From Pascua guehoae (Eukaryota > Basidiomycota > Tremellomycetes > Trichosporonales > Trichosporonaceae), in assembly GCA_001600415.1 (NCBI GenBank), contig BCJX01000005.1, forward strand, positions 1,503,216-1,535,461: a DNA stretch of 32,246 bases, read 5' to 3'. Of the stretch, positions 20,369 through 30,555 are shown piece after piece (position 1 is the stretch's first letter; each line of letters opens with the position of its first letter). A program made the position numbers and the translations under genes. A model generated the notes under the pieces. It saw only the letters and a program-made list of their open reading frames with translations, searched no databases and was not told the DNA's origin.

Positions 20369-20497
20369 CGTTATAGCAGAGACAACCTTCTCGCAGAGCC
20401 ACCCGGCACACGGCCACGGCGGTGTCCACGGCGGCTCGAAGGATAAAATTCCGTGTCTCCGTTCTTCATGTTAATCTGTTCTTCACGTTGCACAGCA
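20369..20497. mobile_element. Possible diverged copy of the 138-bp LTR
   Basis: The last ~45 nt (TCTCCG..CTTCATGTTA.TCT.TTCT...CGTT) align with the 3' part of the 16981-17118 LTR, and the start (GTTATAGCAGAGAC) resembles GTTGTAAGAAGTGAC. The total length is similar, but the terminal TG/CA and a target duplication are not clear. Confidence 0.3.
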
Positions 20498-20727
20498 GAG
20501 AATAAGAATACAAAGAATTACGGGGAGGGGTAGTTGCCCAGGGGTCCATTGGGAGCACTGCAGGGTATGACGATGTGGTGATACCCTCCCATCTCTCCAT
20601 CGCATGCACCATCTATCTATCTATTCTATAAAGCGATCGTGCTCCAGACAAACCGTGTGAAACCCATGTGGCAAACCATGAGGCAATATTGTGTGTGTAT
20701 GTAGTGTGTGGAGAGAATGATGCGTGT

Positions 20728-20770
20728 GGGTCGGGGGGCCGGGTCGGGGGGCCGGGTCAGGGGGCCGTGG
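20728..20770 (+). repeat. G-rich tandem repeat (GGTCGGGGGGCCGG-type unit)
   Basis: About three units of the form GGTC(G/A)GGGGGCCG in tandem, followed by further G-rich sequence. It could form G-quadruplex or hairpin structures; no gene is attached. Confidence 0.6.
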
Positions 20771-20992
20771 TGGAGTGGGGGGGCGAGACCTGAGATGAGG
20801 GAGCATGTGCGTGTGGGGGGGATGTGTGTGAATTTCTCTAGCACCATGCAAATTCTTTGTCTCTTTCTTTTGCACGGTCCGGTTTCATACGCATGTAGGT
20901 GGTCCGCAAAGTCTTGCTACTGCCACTTTGAGCTCGGTCTATTGCAAGTTGTGCATGGACCCCGCCATCTCGCCGGTGAACACACTGAGGTC

Positions 20993-21082
20993 TCCTGCAT
21001 GTTGTATTCCTCCTGCATGTTGTATTCCTCCTGCATGTTGTATTCCTCCTGCATGTTGTATTCCTCCTGCATGTTGTATTCC
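20993..21082 (+). repeat. 18-bp tandem repeat, five copies
   Basis: Five perfect units of TCCTGCATGTTGTATTCC. The length is a multiple of three, so it is open in several frames, but no gene context supports translation. Confidence 0.95.
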
Positions 21083-21166
21083 GCATGTCCTGCGCACCGC
21101 TCTACGTGCCGTACACCCATGACCCACCGGATCACAAAGTGGCAGTCTCCTAACTGCTCCTAACTG

Positions 21167-21332
21167 TTCGGGCACACGCGTGTGGCAGACCCGAAGCTTA
21201 TAACCCGTGGAACGCACACAGCAAAATAACCTGATACTCTGGCATCACATGCCTCAGCTGTCAAACGCTCGAGTTTTCCGGCACACCCGTGTGGCAGAGC
21301 CGAAGCTGTCAGAGTGGAACGCATACAGCAAT
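21167..21332 (+). repeat. Diverged direct repeat of ~60 bp with a palindromic core
   Basis: 21167-21227 and 21276-21332 share the order GGCACAC(G/C)CGTGTGGCAGA, CCGAAGCT, GTGGAACGCA(C/T)ACAGCAA. Copy 1 contains the 12-bp palindrome CACACGCGTGTG, framed by TTCGGG and CCCGAA. Confidence 0.7.
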
Positions 21333-22102
21333 GCAGAATGTAGGTTGCAAGTGGACACACAGGGCTGCACAAAGGTCCCGAGGTCTCGGGGACGAGTCTG
21401 TCCGAAGCGGACACCCGAAGAGGACACCTCGGCAGACAGAAAGTAGCCACAGACGGGCGGTGCCGCCGACCCAGTCGTCATCGCTGCGGAATCTGTGCAC
21501 GAGGGTTTCTCATCACAAATGTTTTAGTCGTGATGGTCTCCGTTTGTGCCCAGTCGGGTGGTCAGTGCGTAGGCTGGGCAAATTTTCGCTCGATCCTGGG
21601 ACCGTTTGGTTGCTACATCGTTCAGACAGTGATGGAAGGAATGGGTTTGGCAAGGAGAGACGGGTTGCAAAGGTTCTGTTCTGCAGAGGTCAGACATTCA
21701 GACATCATAGTAGACGGGTTCCATGGGCATGGGTTCGGGGTCCACAGACAAGACAACGTGGGACATGGGTCGAAAGTGGCTTGATTTGGAACACCAAGTC
21801 TCGAGCTGCAAAGGGACAGAGAGTAAGCGTCTGTGAATGCGCAGGATCAGCGTGCTGTGGTTTTCCTTGCACAGAACGGCGTGATGACCTGGGGCACCGG
21901 GACTGTCAGCAATGGTGCTATTGCTAGACTCGGAGTGCTGGGCTCCAGACGCAGTGAGTAGTACCGACCCTCTAGAACAAAGTGTGATTGGAGCCAAGCC
22001 CAGGGGCGGCCTAGTCTCATGCATGCAACAACGTAGACGACAACAGGTACCCAGCGACCAGCGCTGGTGCCATACTATACACCTAAGACGGTCAGCTGAG
22101 GC

Positions 22103-23014
22103 CTAGAGCAGCTGGGCGCCGAGGCGGCGGGGCGCGCGGCGCACCTTGCGCTTGCACTTTTTGGATCCCGAGCCTGCGGATGACGAAGAGGGGGAAGCGG
22201 GTGACGAGGACGACGCGGCGGGGGCGGCGGGGGCGGCGGGGGCGGCGTCGATCGAGCCACCCGATGCGGGGGCCGAGCCAGCCGCCGAGGGTGCGGATCC
22301 CGCCGCACCCGCCGATCCCGCGGTGGCGCTGGCGCCTGCGCTAGGGCCTGCGGCCGAATCCGAGGCACACGCCTCGACCTTTGCGGGGCCGCCGTCGAGG
22401 CCAAACGCCGTCTTGGCCTTGTTCCACATGTCGGTGCGGTCGGGCGTGACCTCTACGCCAATGCAGGCCATGTACGCCTTGAACCCCGCGTCGAGGTCGG
22501 TGTCGAGCGTGGTTTGCTGGGGGTCTGAGCACTTTGCCGAGAAGAACCACGGCCCAGAGCCGAAATTGTACTCGTCGGCCGTGACGAGGACCATCATCTT
22601 TTCGAGCGTATCGGGCGCCGCGTCCGTGGCGGTCGCCGGCTCGAGCCCGAGGTCGGCACCCTTGGAGGCCAGCTCGGGGATGCTGTTCATGTACTCGACG
22701 TTGAAGTTTGCCATTTGCATGTTGGCCGTGCCCTGCCCGGGGCGTCCGGGCGACTTGTTGCGGTTGTACTGGAAGCCGACCGACTCAAAGGCCATGAGCG
22801 ACACAATGGCCGCTTGCGCGTTGGCGCTGCAGATGGCGTACTTTTCAAACGCGGCGTCGAGGAGCGGCGCGACCTGCGCGGCCGTGCGGCACTCGGTCGT
22901 CTCGGCGCACGAGGCCGAGGCGGGGACAATGGCCGTGAGCATGTCGGCTGTGATGGCGGCGAGGGCCGAGGTGCCGAACGTGGCCAGCACGGCGGCGAGG
23001 GCGAGGGGCGTCAT
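22103..23014 (-). CDS. Secreted fungal protein, possible lysozyme-like domain
   Basis: Single-exon gene of 303 residues. A signal peptide (MTPLALAAVLATFGTSALA) is followed by a Cys-containing domain (Cys36, 42, 62, 162, 184, 216), then an Ala/Ser/Pro linker and a basic tail (KKCKRKVRRAPRRLG). The conserved core MAFESVGFQYNRN...PGRPGQGTANMQ (residues 74-100) belongs to a secreted family found in many ascomycetes and basidiomycetes, with no function I can name. A glutamate (Glu77) followed by a Gly-x-Gly-...-Gln segment recalls lysozyme/GH19-type active sites; this is an analogy, not a demonstrated homology. The start is chosen for the signal peptide. A TATATAT box lies about 195 nt upstream. 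The GC-rich linker holds a 9-bp repeat encoding AAP units. Confidence 0.8.
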   Translation of the reverse strand: MTPLALAAVLATFGTSALAAITADMLTAIVPASASCAETTECRTAAQVAPLLDAAFEKYAICSANAQAAIVSLMAFESVGFQYNRNKSPGRPGQGTANMQMANFNVEYMNSIPELASKGADLGLEPATATDAAPDTLEKMMVLVTADEYNFGSGPWFFSAKCSDPQQTTLDTDLDAGFKAYMACIGVEVTPDRTDMWNKAKTAFGLDGGPAKVEACASDSAAGPSAGASATAGSAGAAGSAPSAAGSAPASGGSIDAAPAAPAAPAASSSSPASPSSSSAGSGSKKCKRKVRRAPRRLGAQLL

Positions 23015-25224
23015 TGTGGGTATGGGTGTGGGGTGGGGGTGCGGGTGGGGAGGGGGTGTTGGAGATGTTGCGGTTGAGACAGCGGGTTGTGCCGTTGTGA
23101 CTTTGGGGGGTGGGGGGTTCGAGTGCGGGGTCTTGCAATGGGGTGGGTATCTACGCTCTCGAATGAAGAGCTGGGCGATGGTCAATGAAGAGTCAACGAG
23201 CCGAGGGGTATATATGTCTGACGCCAGGCAGATATGATAGCGAGTGGCTTGTGATGAGTTGGTTTGTGACAAAAGAATTGAGCGAGGGGGTGCAGTGCGG
23301 GATGTGTTAGCGGTGCATATTGTGAGACACATGTGATGGCCGACGGATGCGACGCGTACGAGGCCATGATGCCATACCCTATTGTGTGCCCATTCTTCAG
23401 GACACTAAACACTGCTAGGCCGCTGGGGCCTCGTCCATGGGAAGATCGTACGCCTCGTTGCTTGCGGCGCACAGGACGCCAGGTGACTAGACTGCCAGGG
23501 GATTAGCGATCACACACATCTGTGATGCAGACGGTTGTCTGTGTGGTTGGGGGTACTGCTGGGGGGTGTGTTGCACCATTGCATTGTACGGGGTTGATGG
23601 AAACAAACGGGGCAGAAATAGTGCCCGGGGGGAGGGAAACTCTGGAGGGGGCCGTGATGAGGCGTCTTCTCCTTGCTGTGTCAGGAACCAGGCACCGTTC
23701 CACCATTCCGACGCGATCAGTGCAGTGGCGATATGCGCATGCGGGCACCATGCGAGTGGCGGTGGGGTGGTCCAAATATGGCTCATGCACACGGGGGTGA
23801 ATTGTTCCGTGTTGGTAACACATATGTAGCAGCCCCTCGCTCGCACTAGCACTAGCGTTTAGCGTCGTTCATGCCCATGTTGACTGTGTGGTTGTTCTGA
23901 CTTTGGCTTGGCAGTAATGCACAGACCAAGAATAGAATCCGCCCAGTCGCACATGTGTATCACCCCTCATGCGCCAGACGCTATTCACCTGTAAACCGGC
24001 TCGTGACGGCCAGATTGTGATTGTCTGATCGCCGCATTCCTCGCACAGACGCGGCCCAAACACCAAAACCTGTGCAGTGTCATGAATGTACAGCGTCGGC
24101 CAAAAAGGTCCGTTAAATGGCGAGGGGTGGATACTTGTCTCGTGCTGCCGAACGCTCATCTCAGCATGCGGCAGCTCCTCAGAGCAGCATGCGACAGCAT
24201 CCCTGCGCCGCTTACAGGAAACCAGTTCAGCCATGGTGTGATATGCCCAACACACTCTTCCTTTGGGGTTCTCGAGGCGTCCTCGAGGACAGATCGAGCA
24301 TGCGAGTGTGCCATCACAGCCCCCGCCAGGCCGCCAGGCCTGCGGCTGCGAGCGAGCGTGGCGTGGCCACCGCCTAGTCAGGCGCACGGGTTCGAGTCCG
24401 AGTGCGGGTCGGCACAGCAAAGTAAGACGACGCGCGCGACGCGACGGCGGTACGGTGAGCCCAGAGCCGGAGCCGCGCGGCGGTGTGGTAGAAGACGTCG
24501 CCGGGCCGGTGCAGTCTTGAACTTGTCCAAGCGCAGAGGGGCTGGGAGCCTGCGTGATCACCCTCGGTGGACGCGGCCTTTGGGTCCTTGTACAGTGTAG
24601 TTCATCTCGGTGTAAACTTGCTAGCTCACGCACAATTGGCCCGTGCGAGTCAGTACAGTAGCATGGCAGCATGGTAGAAGGTAGCAGGTATCAGGTAGCA
24701 GCTAGAAGGTGGCTCGGGTAGCTGGCAGACAGAGCGCCGTCACATTCATTCCGAGCTCGGGCGCCGCGTTCCGACGTATACAAGCGATGCTTCTGTGGAG
24801 GGTACCGCCTCCAGGCGACTGCCGCACCGCATGCAGTGTTCCGAGACGGTCCGCGCCCTCCGAGCGCCGCGATTCTCAATACTGTACGTCGCTTCATTAC
24901 TCGTTCCGCAGACGCATCCACACCCACTCTTGCACAGCTTGTCACTGCTTTCGGTCTCTTCCAGGATGATGACTGAAACCCGCACGCGTGACAGGTTTGT
25001 CTTTCAAGGGCTGCGGGAAACGGACAGAGAGAAGCGACACCGGACCTGCACATGCTTCACCGTGTGGCACCTCGCCACCGTGAGACGTATGCTTTACTAA
25101 TCACTCCCAAGCTGGTGTTGAGAACAACGACATGACATGTCTGACCTCCGCTCCCCGTCACACCCTCTCCCGCCCCGTCATAGGTATTGTGTGTACATTG
25201 CCGCAGGCAGATATCAGAAACACT
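23015..25224. other. Intergenic region between the secreted-protein gene and the F-box-like genes
   Basis: About 2.2 kb. A 267-codon minus-strand frame at 23869-24672 has no motif and mixed codon use, so it is not annotated. Near 24655-24725 short AGGTAGCAG-like units recur. No RNA gene is supported. Confidence 0.45.
23209..23215 (-). promoter_or_regulatory. TATA box of the secreted-protein gene
   Basis: TATATAT lies about 195 nt upstream of the ATG at 23014, implying a 5' UTR of roughly 165 nt that is C/A-rich and lacks an in-frame stop. Confidence 0.45.
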
Positions 25225-26796
25225 CTAGGAATACAATATCACGACTGGCGACACTGGTATCTGGCCCGCAGGCAGTGGTATGGAACCCATGGGCGCCTGG
25301 TCGTCGTCATCTGCGCTCGCGTCCACGTCTGCGTCCGCCTCGCCTCCTTGGTCTTGGTCTTCGTCGTCATCTCGAGTCATTTCGCTGTCGCTCTCGTCGG
25401 AATCGTCGGAATCGCTCTCGTCGTCGGTGCGCCCCATCCAGTGCCAGACGTAGATGGGGTGGCCGGGGTCCTCGATCGGCTTGTAGTGCTCGCGCGTCTC
25501 GAGCGCATACGTGTGGCGCGACACGCGCGCCTTGTACTCTTCCCTCGACACAAATTCGACGCTCTCGGCCACGACGCGCCGGATCTCGTCGTCGACCATG
25601 GTCAGGCCTGCCGAGGCCATTTCTTCCCGGACGCGCTGCTCGAGAATGGCGAGCACGGTGCGGCGCGTCTTGGCGGCGTCGGGGCGTTGGGGGCGGTCCC
25701 TGTCGCGCCGACTTGGTCTGGCGGCGGGGGGACCGGGCGGTTCTGGGGTACCGGATCCAGAGGCAGGCTCTGGAGACGCTCCGTCCACACCTGGTACAGG
25801 CACACCTTGCACACCCTCGACACTGGGCTCGTCGCTCTCAATCTCGCGCACGCGCGCGCGCTCCTCGCGATCCGCACCCACAAAGTCTTCCACGCCGACA
25901 ATCGTATACTTTACGGGCACTGTGCGGAGGCGACGGCAAAAGTGGGCCGCGCCAAACATGTTGCGCACCAGCACGCGGAGGAGGATGGGCGCGTCGTCGC
26001 GCGGTACAGGGCTGTACAGGCTGAGGCGGTACCTGCGCTTGCGCCATCGCGAGCTGAGGTGGACGACCACCTCGTCGAGCGAGTCGGGGTATTCGGCCGC
26101 ATTGTACAAGTTGTGGTGGTCGGCAAAGTCGTGGTTGCAGTGAACGGTGAGCACGAGGCGGCGCGTTCCCGGCGACACGGGCGCCCGCGGCGTGAGGCTG
26201 TACACGTCTCCACCGGCGCCACGGCGCACAAGCGTCGTGAACACGACGACCGTCTCGGCACGGAGTGGCATGGAGAACGGCCCGGCCTCGTTGACGCAGT
26301 ATCGCAGCGTGCGGAGGCGGCTAAATTTCTTGGCCTGCTCCTCGAGCCGGATCAGGTTGAACGCCGGGTCAAACGGCCGAGCGTCGCCCTCATAGTCAAA
26401 CTCGTCCACTGCAAGACCGTGCAGGTCGAGTGTCTCAATGTGTTGCAGACGCTGTGGTGCGGGTGCCTCGGCATTCCAAACACCGTACCTGCTGCCAAGA
26501 CCGGGGATCAGGCGCCGTGTCGTGGTGGAGAACTCGGCGCGCCGCGCATCAAACGCAACGTGCGACACTAGTCGCCGGTCGGCAGCGTCACGCAGTGCAG
26601 CCGACGTGAGTCGCAGCGCCAGTAGACTCGGGCGGTCGAGTGCTGCAGTCACGCCGTCGAGAATGTTGGGGAATGCGACTGGGTCAAGCACTTGGCTCGC
26701 AAACGAGTGTTGCGCTGGCCGAAGCTCGGGGAGACTGCGAGTATGTCAGTGGAGCTCGTCAAAGGCGCACGACTCTACTCACTCTGGGACATGCAT
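25225..26796 (-). CDS. F-box-like protein 1
   Basis: Modelled as exon 26796-26783 (14 nt) and exon 26734-25225, 507 residues, with a 48-nt intron (GTGAGT, CTGAC branch, GCAG). The N-terminus (VLDPVAFPNILDGV...LLALRLTSAALRDAADRRL) resembles an F-box, so it may recruit targets to an SCF ubiquitin ligase. The rest is the variable part of a paralogous family expanded in these yeasts (inference). Shared blocks with the neighbour are KYTIVGV, ILEQRVREEM, EIRRVVAESVEFVSREEY. It carries a ~65-residue Pro/Gly-rich insertion absent from the neighbour and an acidic tail (DDESDSDDSDESDSE). Its ATG lies in frame inside the last codons of the upstream gene, so a single fused protein is also possible. Confidence 0.65.
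26735..26782 (-). other. Intron joining the two F-box-like frames
   Basis: 48 nt, donor GTGAGT, branch CACTGAC, acceptor GCAG. The codon GA|T is split. The donor overlaps the stop codon of the upstream frame (GAG TGA), so splicing removes that stop and retention ends the protein. Confidence 0.65.
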
Positions 26797-28074
26797 GCTG
26801 TCGCCATCTGGTTCTGTCCGCCACCATCCCCTGTCGTGGTTTTCTTCGAGATACTTTGTGCTTCTGCCAAAGCAGCTGCCGAGTGACAGACGGAGCAGTG
26901 TCTGCCATACTGACGCGAGCGACAGGCGGAACCGCCGCTTCTTGTGCGTGCACATGTGAAAAGGCTCGATGGGTAACAACATGTCGGGGGTAGGGGAGAC
27001 CGTGTCGTACTTTACGTTGGTCTGGAGCTCCCAATCGGTCGGGTCGATTGAATCGCGGTACTCTTTTGTGGACACAAAGGTAATCGCCTCGCGGACGGTA
27101 CGTGCAATCTCGGCATTTGCTAGTGAGATGCCCTGGTCGCGCATGGCAGTCCGCACGCTGTCCTCGATGGCGGCGAGAAGGCGCTCTCGCACATCGTCTG
27201 GTGCTGGTGGTGGCCACTTTGGGCGCTTGAACTCTGTCACGCCCACGAGGGTATATTTAATGTTTCCGAGATTGCGCACGAGGTGCGTGGCGCTCACGAG
27301 TCGGGAGATTTGGTTGAGGACGGCGATAAACTCGCCGTTCTCGAGGTCGTCGCTCACGGGGTATCGCCAGCCGGTGCGGTCGAGGTCGAAGAGGAGGACG
27401 ACCTCGCGTAGTGTGGAGGGGTATGTCGAGTCGCCGTCCCACGACGCGCCGATTGCTTCGCGGTACCACGACGATCCGCGCGACTGGACATTGACAATGA
27501 GCTTTGTCACGCCTTCGCATTGCGGGAGGCGCTGCTCAATGACCCACGGCCAGTCGTCTTCGAATCGCCGGTAGCACAGGTCGGTAAACGCCACGAGCGT
27601 GTCGACGCGCAGAGGTATCCGGTCCAGGTCGCCTTCGCCTGGGCACGAATAGTACCTCACCATACGGAGGTTGGTGAGCGAGTCGGCCAGTGTCGTCCAT
27701 TTGGACAGGTCGGTTCCCGGTAGGAGGCGGTACAGGTCGACGACCTGGGTATTGGCCAGTTCGGGCGGGGGTGCGTCGCCGACGCGGAATGCATGTAGTT
27801 TGGGTATCGTTCCATGGTGTAGGCCGATCCCGGCAGACTGGTCAAACGAGCGTATTGTCAAGACAATGTGCTCCACCGCGCGCCGATCTGCCAATTCACT
27901 AAGCTCGGGAAACGCCTCGCGCACATTCAAAACGTCGCGGCGCTCGAGCGAGCCGAGAATGCGCTCAAAGATGTCGGGGTGCCGAGACGGGTCGAGCACG
28001 AGACGCGTGGTGGGCAATGCATGTGCTCGTCGGCCAGACTCCCGAGAGACGCGAGTCAGGCGATGTGGTGACAT
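26779..28074 (-). CDS. F-box-like protein 2 (or 5' half of a fused gene)
   Basis: An uninterrupted frame of 431 residues from the ATG at 28074 to TGA at 26779. The F-box-like start (LDPSRHPDIFERILGSLERRDVLNVREAF...ADRRAVEHIVL) and the C-terminal blocks KYTLVGV, RLLAAIEDSVRTAM and EIARTVREAITFVSTKEY align with protein 1. The start is uncertain: the frame stays open to 28260, and GTAGGT/GTATGT donors around 28075-28185 could mean a spliced short first exon, as in protein 1. The last ~60 residues (from about CTHKKRRFRL) have no counterpart in protein 1. If the donor at 26782 is used, the frame continues into protein 1, giving about 933 residues. Confidence 0.6.
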   Translation of the reverse strand: MSPHRLTRVSRESGRRAHALPTTRLVLDPSRHPDIFERILGSLERRDVLNVREAFPELSELADRRAVEHIVLTIRSFDQSAGIGLHHGTIPKLHAFRVGDAPPPELANTQVVDLYRLLPGTDLSKWTTLADSLTNLRMVRYYSCPGEGDLDRIPLRVDTLVAFTDLCYRRFEDDWPWVIEQRLPQCEGVTKLIVNVQSRGSSWYREAIGASWDGDSTYPSTLREVVLLFDLDRTGWRYPVSDDLENGEFIAVLNQISRLVSATHLVRNLGNIKYTLVGVTEFKRPKWPPPAPDDVRERLLAAIEDSVRTAMRDQGISLANAEIARTVREAITFVSTKEYRDSIDPTDWELQTNVKYDTVSPTPDMLLPIEPFHMCTHKKRRFRLSLASVWQTLLRLSLGSCFGRSTKYLEENHDRGWWRTEPDGDSMHVPE

Positions 28075-30198
28075 ACCCAGGCGGCGGTGTGGTGCGCGAC
28101 AAGAGGAGCCAGCCTGCGTAGCGTGAGCGGCGAGTAATCGGCCGTGTCCGAAGTGTGGGAATGGTTTGACCGACCTACCTCGTTGGCGCAGCCGTGAGTG
28201 ATAATGTTGTGTCAAAGAGAATCGGACACAACGTCGAGGAGTTGAAGTGGGTGGTGGCAAGTGGAGATGAATGGGTCACCTCGACGAGTCATTTGGGTTT
28301 GGTCGACACAGTTGTTGCGTGCAGCTGGCTAGCTATAGGCAGTGCAGAGGGGGCGGTGTGGGTGTGGTGTGGGTGTGGTGGTGTGGGAGGAGCCGGAGAG
28401 AGCGGAATGGTCCCGTGGCCCGTTGACCCGTGCCTCTTCTGAGTTTGTCGCAACAGTGCCTGAGGCAACCATCCGCAATGGCGACTGCCGGCTACAATAG
28501 GAGAGACAACCTTGCTATGCAACTGCCAGAGCCGTGCACCCGGGTGCGGATGCAATAAAAATGGCGGTTGTTGGAGAGGAGAGGAGAGGAGAAGAGGATG
28601 ACGGCAGGATGTTACAAGAGGGGTAAGAGGGGAATTGCACTCAAAAGCAACCACAACACGTCTTCTCCACTCCACCACCCACCCACCCACGTCCACATGG
28701 AGCATCCCATCCACTCGACTTGCATTGCACACGGCCACCATACCCCGCGCGCCTCACCCCCCTCTCGCCCCTCGACGCCCCCCTCGCACCCCCTTGACGC
28801 CCTTCGCGCCCTTCTCTCGCTTATGCGTTCCCTGCAGCTACCTTCCATTTTCCCTCTTGCCTCGGAGACTCGGAACGCCAGTGTGGTCTGGCTAACGTGG
28901 TTTCGGAGCATGGATGCACGCGGTATACGCGGCAGTCTGTCACAGCCACAGTACCAGAGTAGTGCAGTGTCTACCCACCCCCAGGGACTTTGCAATGTGC
29001 GGCAGATCGGCAGAGCGGGTAGTCGGGTGCCTGGGAAACACAAAAAAAAAGTGAGCAACAGAGCACGACAACCCAGGACAAGCATGTCTCAGGGTGCAAT
29101 CTACTACTTTTTTTTGCGCGCGCCACCCACCCCCTCGTCCTGTGCCGCCCCTGCCCCTTTGTCTGGAACCTGAACCATGTACGTCAGCTGGCCGGTATCT
29201 GACGGGGGTACAAGAGCGCCTCATCAAACAATCGAAATGTGGAACAGCCACGGTTCTTTGTCCACCGTGGACCTCCTTGGCACTCGCGATAAGACGCCTA
29301 TTGTTCTCGAGTCTGAACAATGCAGATCGCTGGGTGCGAAACTGACTTTGCAACGAATGAGCCCCGGCTTGCCCGTCCCCTGCCAGCTACGGGGCTGCCG
29401 GGGCTGGCTGGGGCACACTTGGGCGCCCAATGAAACAGCGTCCCTGCGAGCCACATGTACCTGCTCGTTCCTATTGCAAACCCCGCTTACTCGTCCCCGG
29501 TGACTGTGGAGAGCACCCACTCACCCAGTTTTACTGAATTCTGAACCAGTACCTGGTTCTGGTGCTTGCATGGCTGCAGTCTGGGCCTGCGGGCTAGACG
29601 TCTGCAGTGTACCTGATCCATCCAGTCCACCCGTCATCAGCGGGTGTCGACGGCGCGAGATTCGTGCTCGCCGTGCCGAGGCTGTACGAACACCGGCTCC
29701 ACAGAGGCTGGGAGGAGAGTGAAGGCACGAGTCACACCCGATACGGCAAAGCAGGCTGTGGCAACTGTGGCAACTGCGTGCATTCCGCAGCTGTAGACAA
29801 GGCTTTGCAGCCTCTGGATCAGCCCTTGTCGTCGTCTGCGTTCATCTGGCGTGTTTCACGTCTTTGCTTCCTCGTGGCTGTCAATGTTCCACCCGCAGGA
29901 GACACTGTCAGGTCAGCTGTGGCGGCACATAGCCAATCCCCCAAATACCCACCATGGACAGAATGTTCACCGCAAGATACGTGCTCATGACGATTGGGAC
30001 GCGGAGCTTTTCGGTCACTCATTGGTACGTGGTTGATTCTGCCGCCCGCGTCGACCAGTGTTCCATTCGCACTGCCGGCGGGTACGACTTGTGCCGATAT
30101 TCAGGCATCCAAGCAGGGCAAGCGCGAGCCCAAACCCAATCTCGAGGCCGTGCACGACCGTGTATGGCATGCCGCGGAAACGGTACAGGTGTAACCAG

Positions 30199-30555
30199 AT
30201 CGAGACTGCCACGTTGAGCTCGGTCGCACGCCATGTTGAGCATGGACACTCTCTGCGTCAGTCTGATGGTACCAGTCAAAAGCTGTCAGGGTGACTTGTA
30301 CCATATCGTACAGCGGCCGTCAGAAAGGTTGCGACTGCCTCCAGGATGGCCTCAGGTATGCTTGACCCAACGCCTCTGCAATATGCCACAAGTCGCATGG
30401 GATGGGCGTGGCGAAACGCACTGAGGTCGCAACCTTCCTGACGGCTACTGTCATGTCCACCATGCACGTCAAGGACTAGAGCCTCGAGACAAGGGTTACA
30501 CTTCCTGTACGAGACCCGGCGTGCGTGCGTCCGAGCTCAACGTGGCAGTCTCGAT
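30199..30555. repeat. 33-bp inverted repeat flanking MITE copy 2
   Basis: 30199-30231 and 30523-30555 are reverse complements with one mismatch; the core of 23 nt (30201-30223 and 30531-30553) is perfect. Each arm reads ELNVAVSI when translated outward. The MITE sits between the arms. A third, more diverged relative containing CACCTGTACCGTTT (minus strand) lies near 31436-31500. Confidence 0.8.
30311..30450. mobile_element. MITE, 140 bp, Tc1/mariner-like, copy 2
   Basis: Same family as 19048-19206 but inverted: its complement matches copy 1 through the core (CCCATCCCATG.GACTTGTGGCATATT and GGTCAAGCATACCTGAGGCC). Terminal repeats at 30311-30335 and 30426-30450 have about three mismatches. TA flanks the left end (30309-30310); the right flank is TC, so the duplication has decayed. 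Confidence 0.8.

Larger units (their letters stand above)
19274..22102. other. Repeat-rich intergenic region
   Basis: About 2.8 kb with no supported gene. It contains a possible diverged LTR (20369-20497), a G-rich 15-bp tandem repeat (about 20728-20770), an 18-bp tandem repeat and a diverged direct repeat near 21.2 kb. Open frames lack motifs and overlap on both strands. Confidence 0.5.

Noticed and set aside
20993..21082. CRISPR-like array
   Set aside because: The 18-bp units are contiguous with no spacers, and the host is a eukaryote.
22146..23237. 363-codon plus-strand open frame
   Set aside because: Antisense to the secreted-protein gene, which has a signal peptide and a conserved core.
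24385..24405. tRNA-like B box on the plus strand (GGTTCGAGTCC)
   Set aside because: Matches the box consensus but the T stem pairs poorly and no D arm, anticodon arm or acceptor stem can be drawn.
23869..24672. 267-codon minus-strand frame
   Set aside because: No signal, domain or consistent codon bias; no splice partners seen.
25132..26571. 479-codon plus-strand open frame
   Set aside because: Antisense shadow of F-box-like gene 1; Val/Arg/Ala-rich and without motifs.
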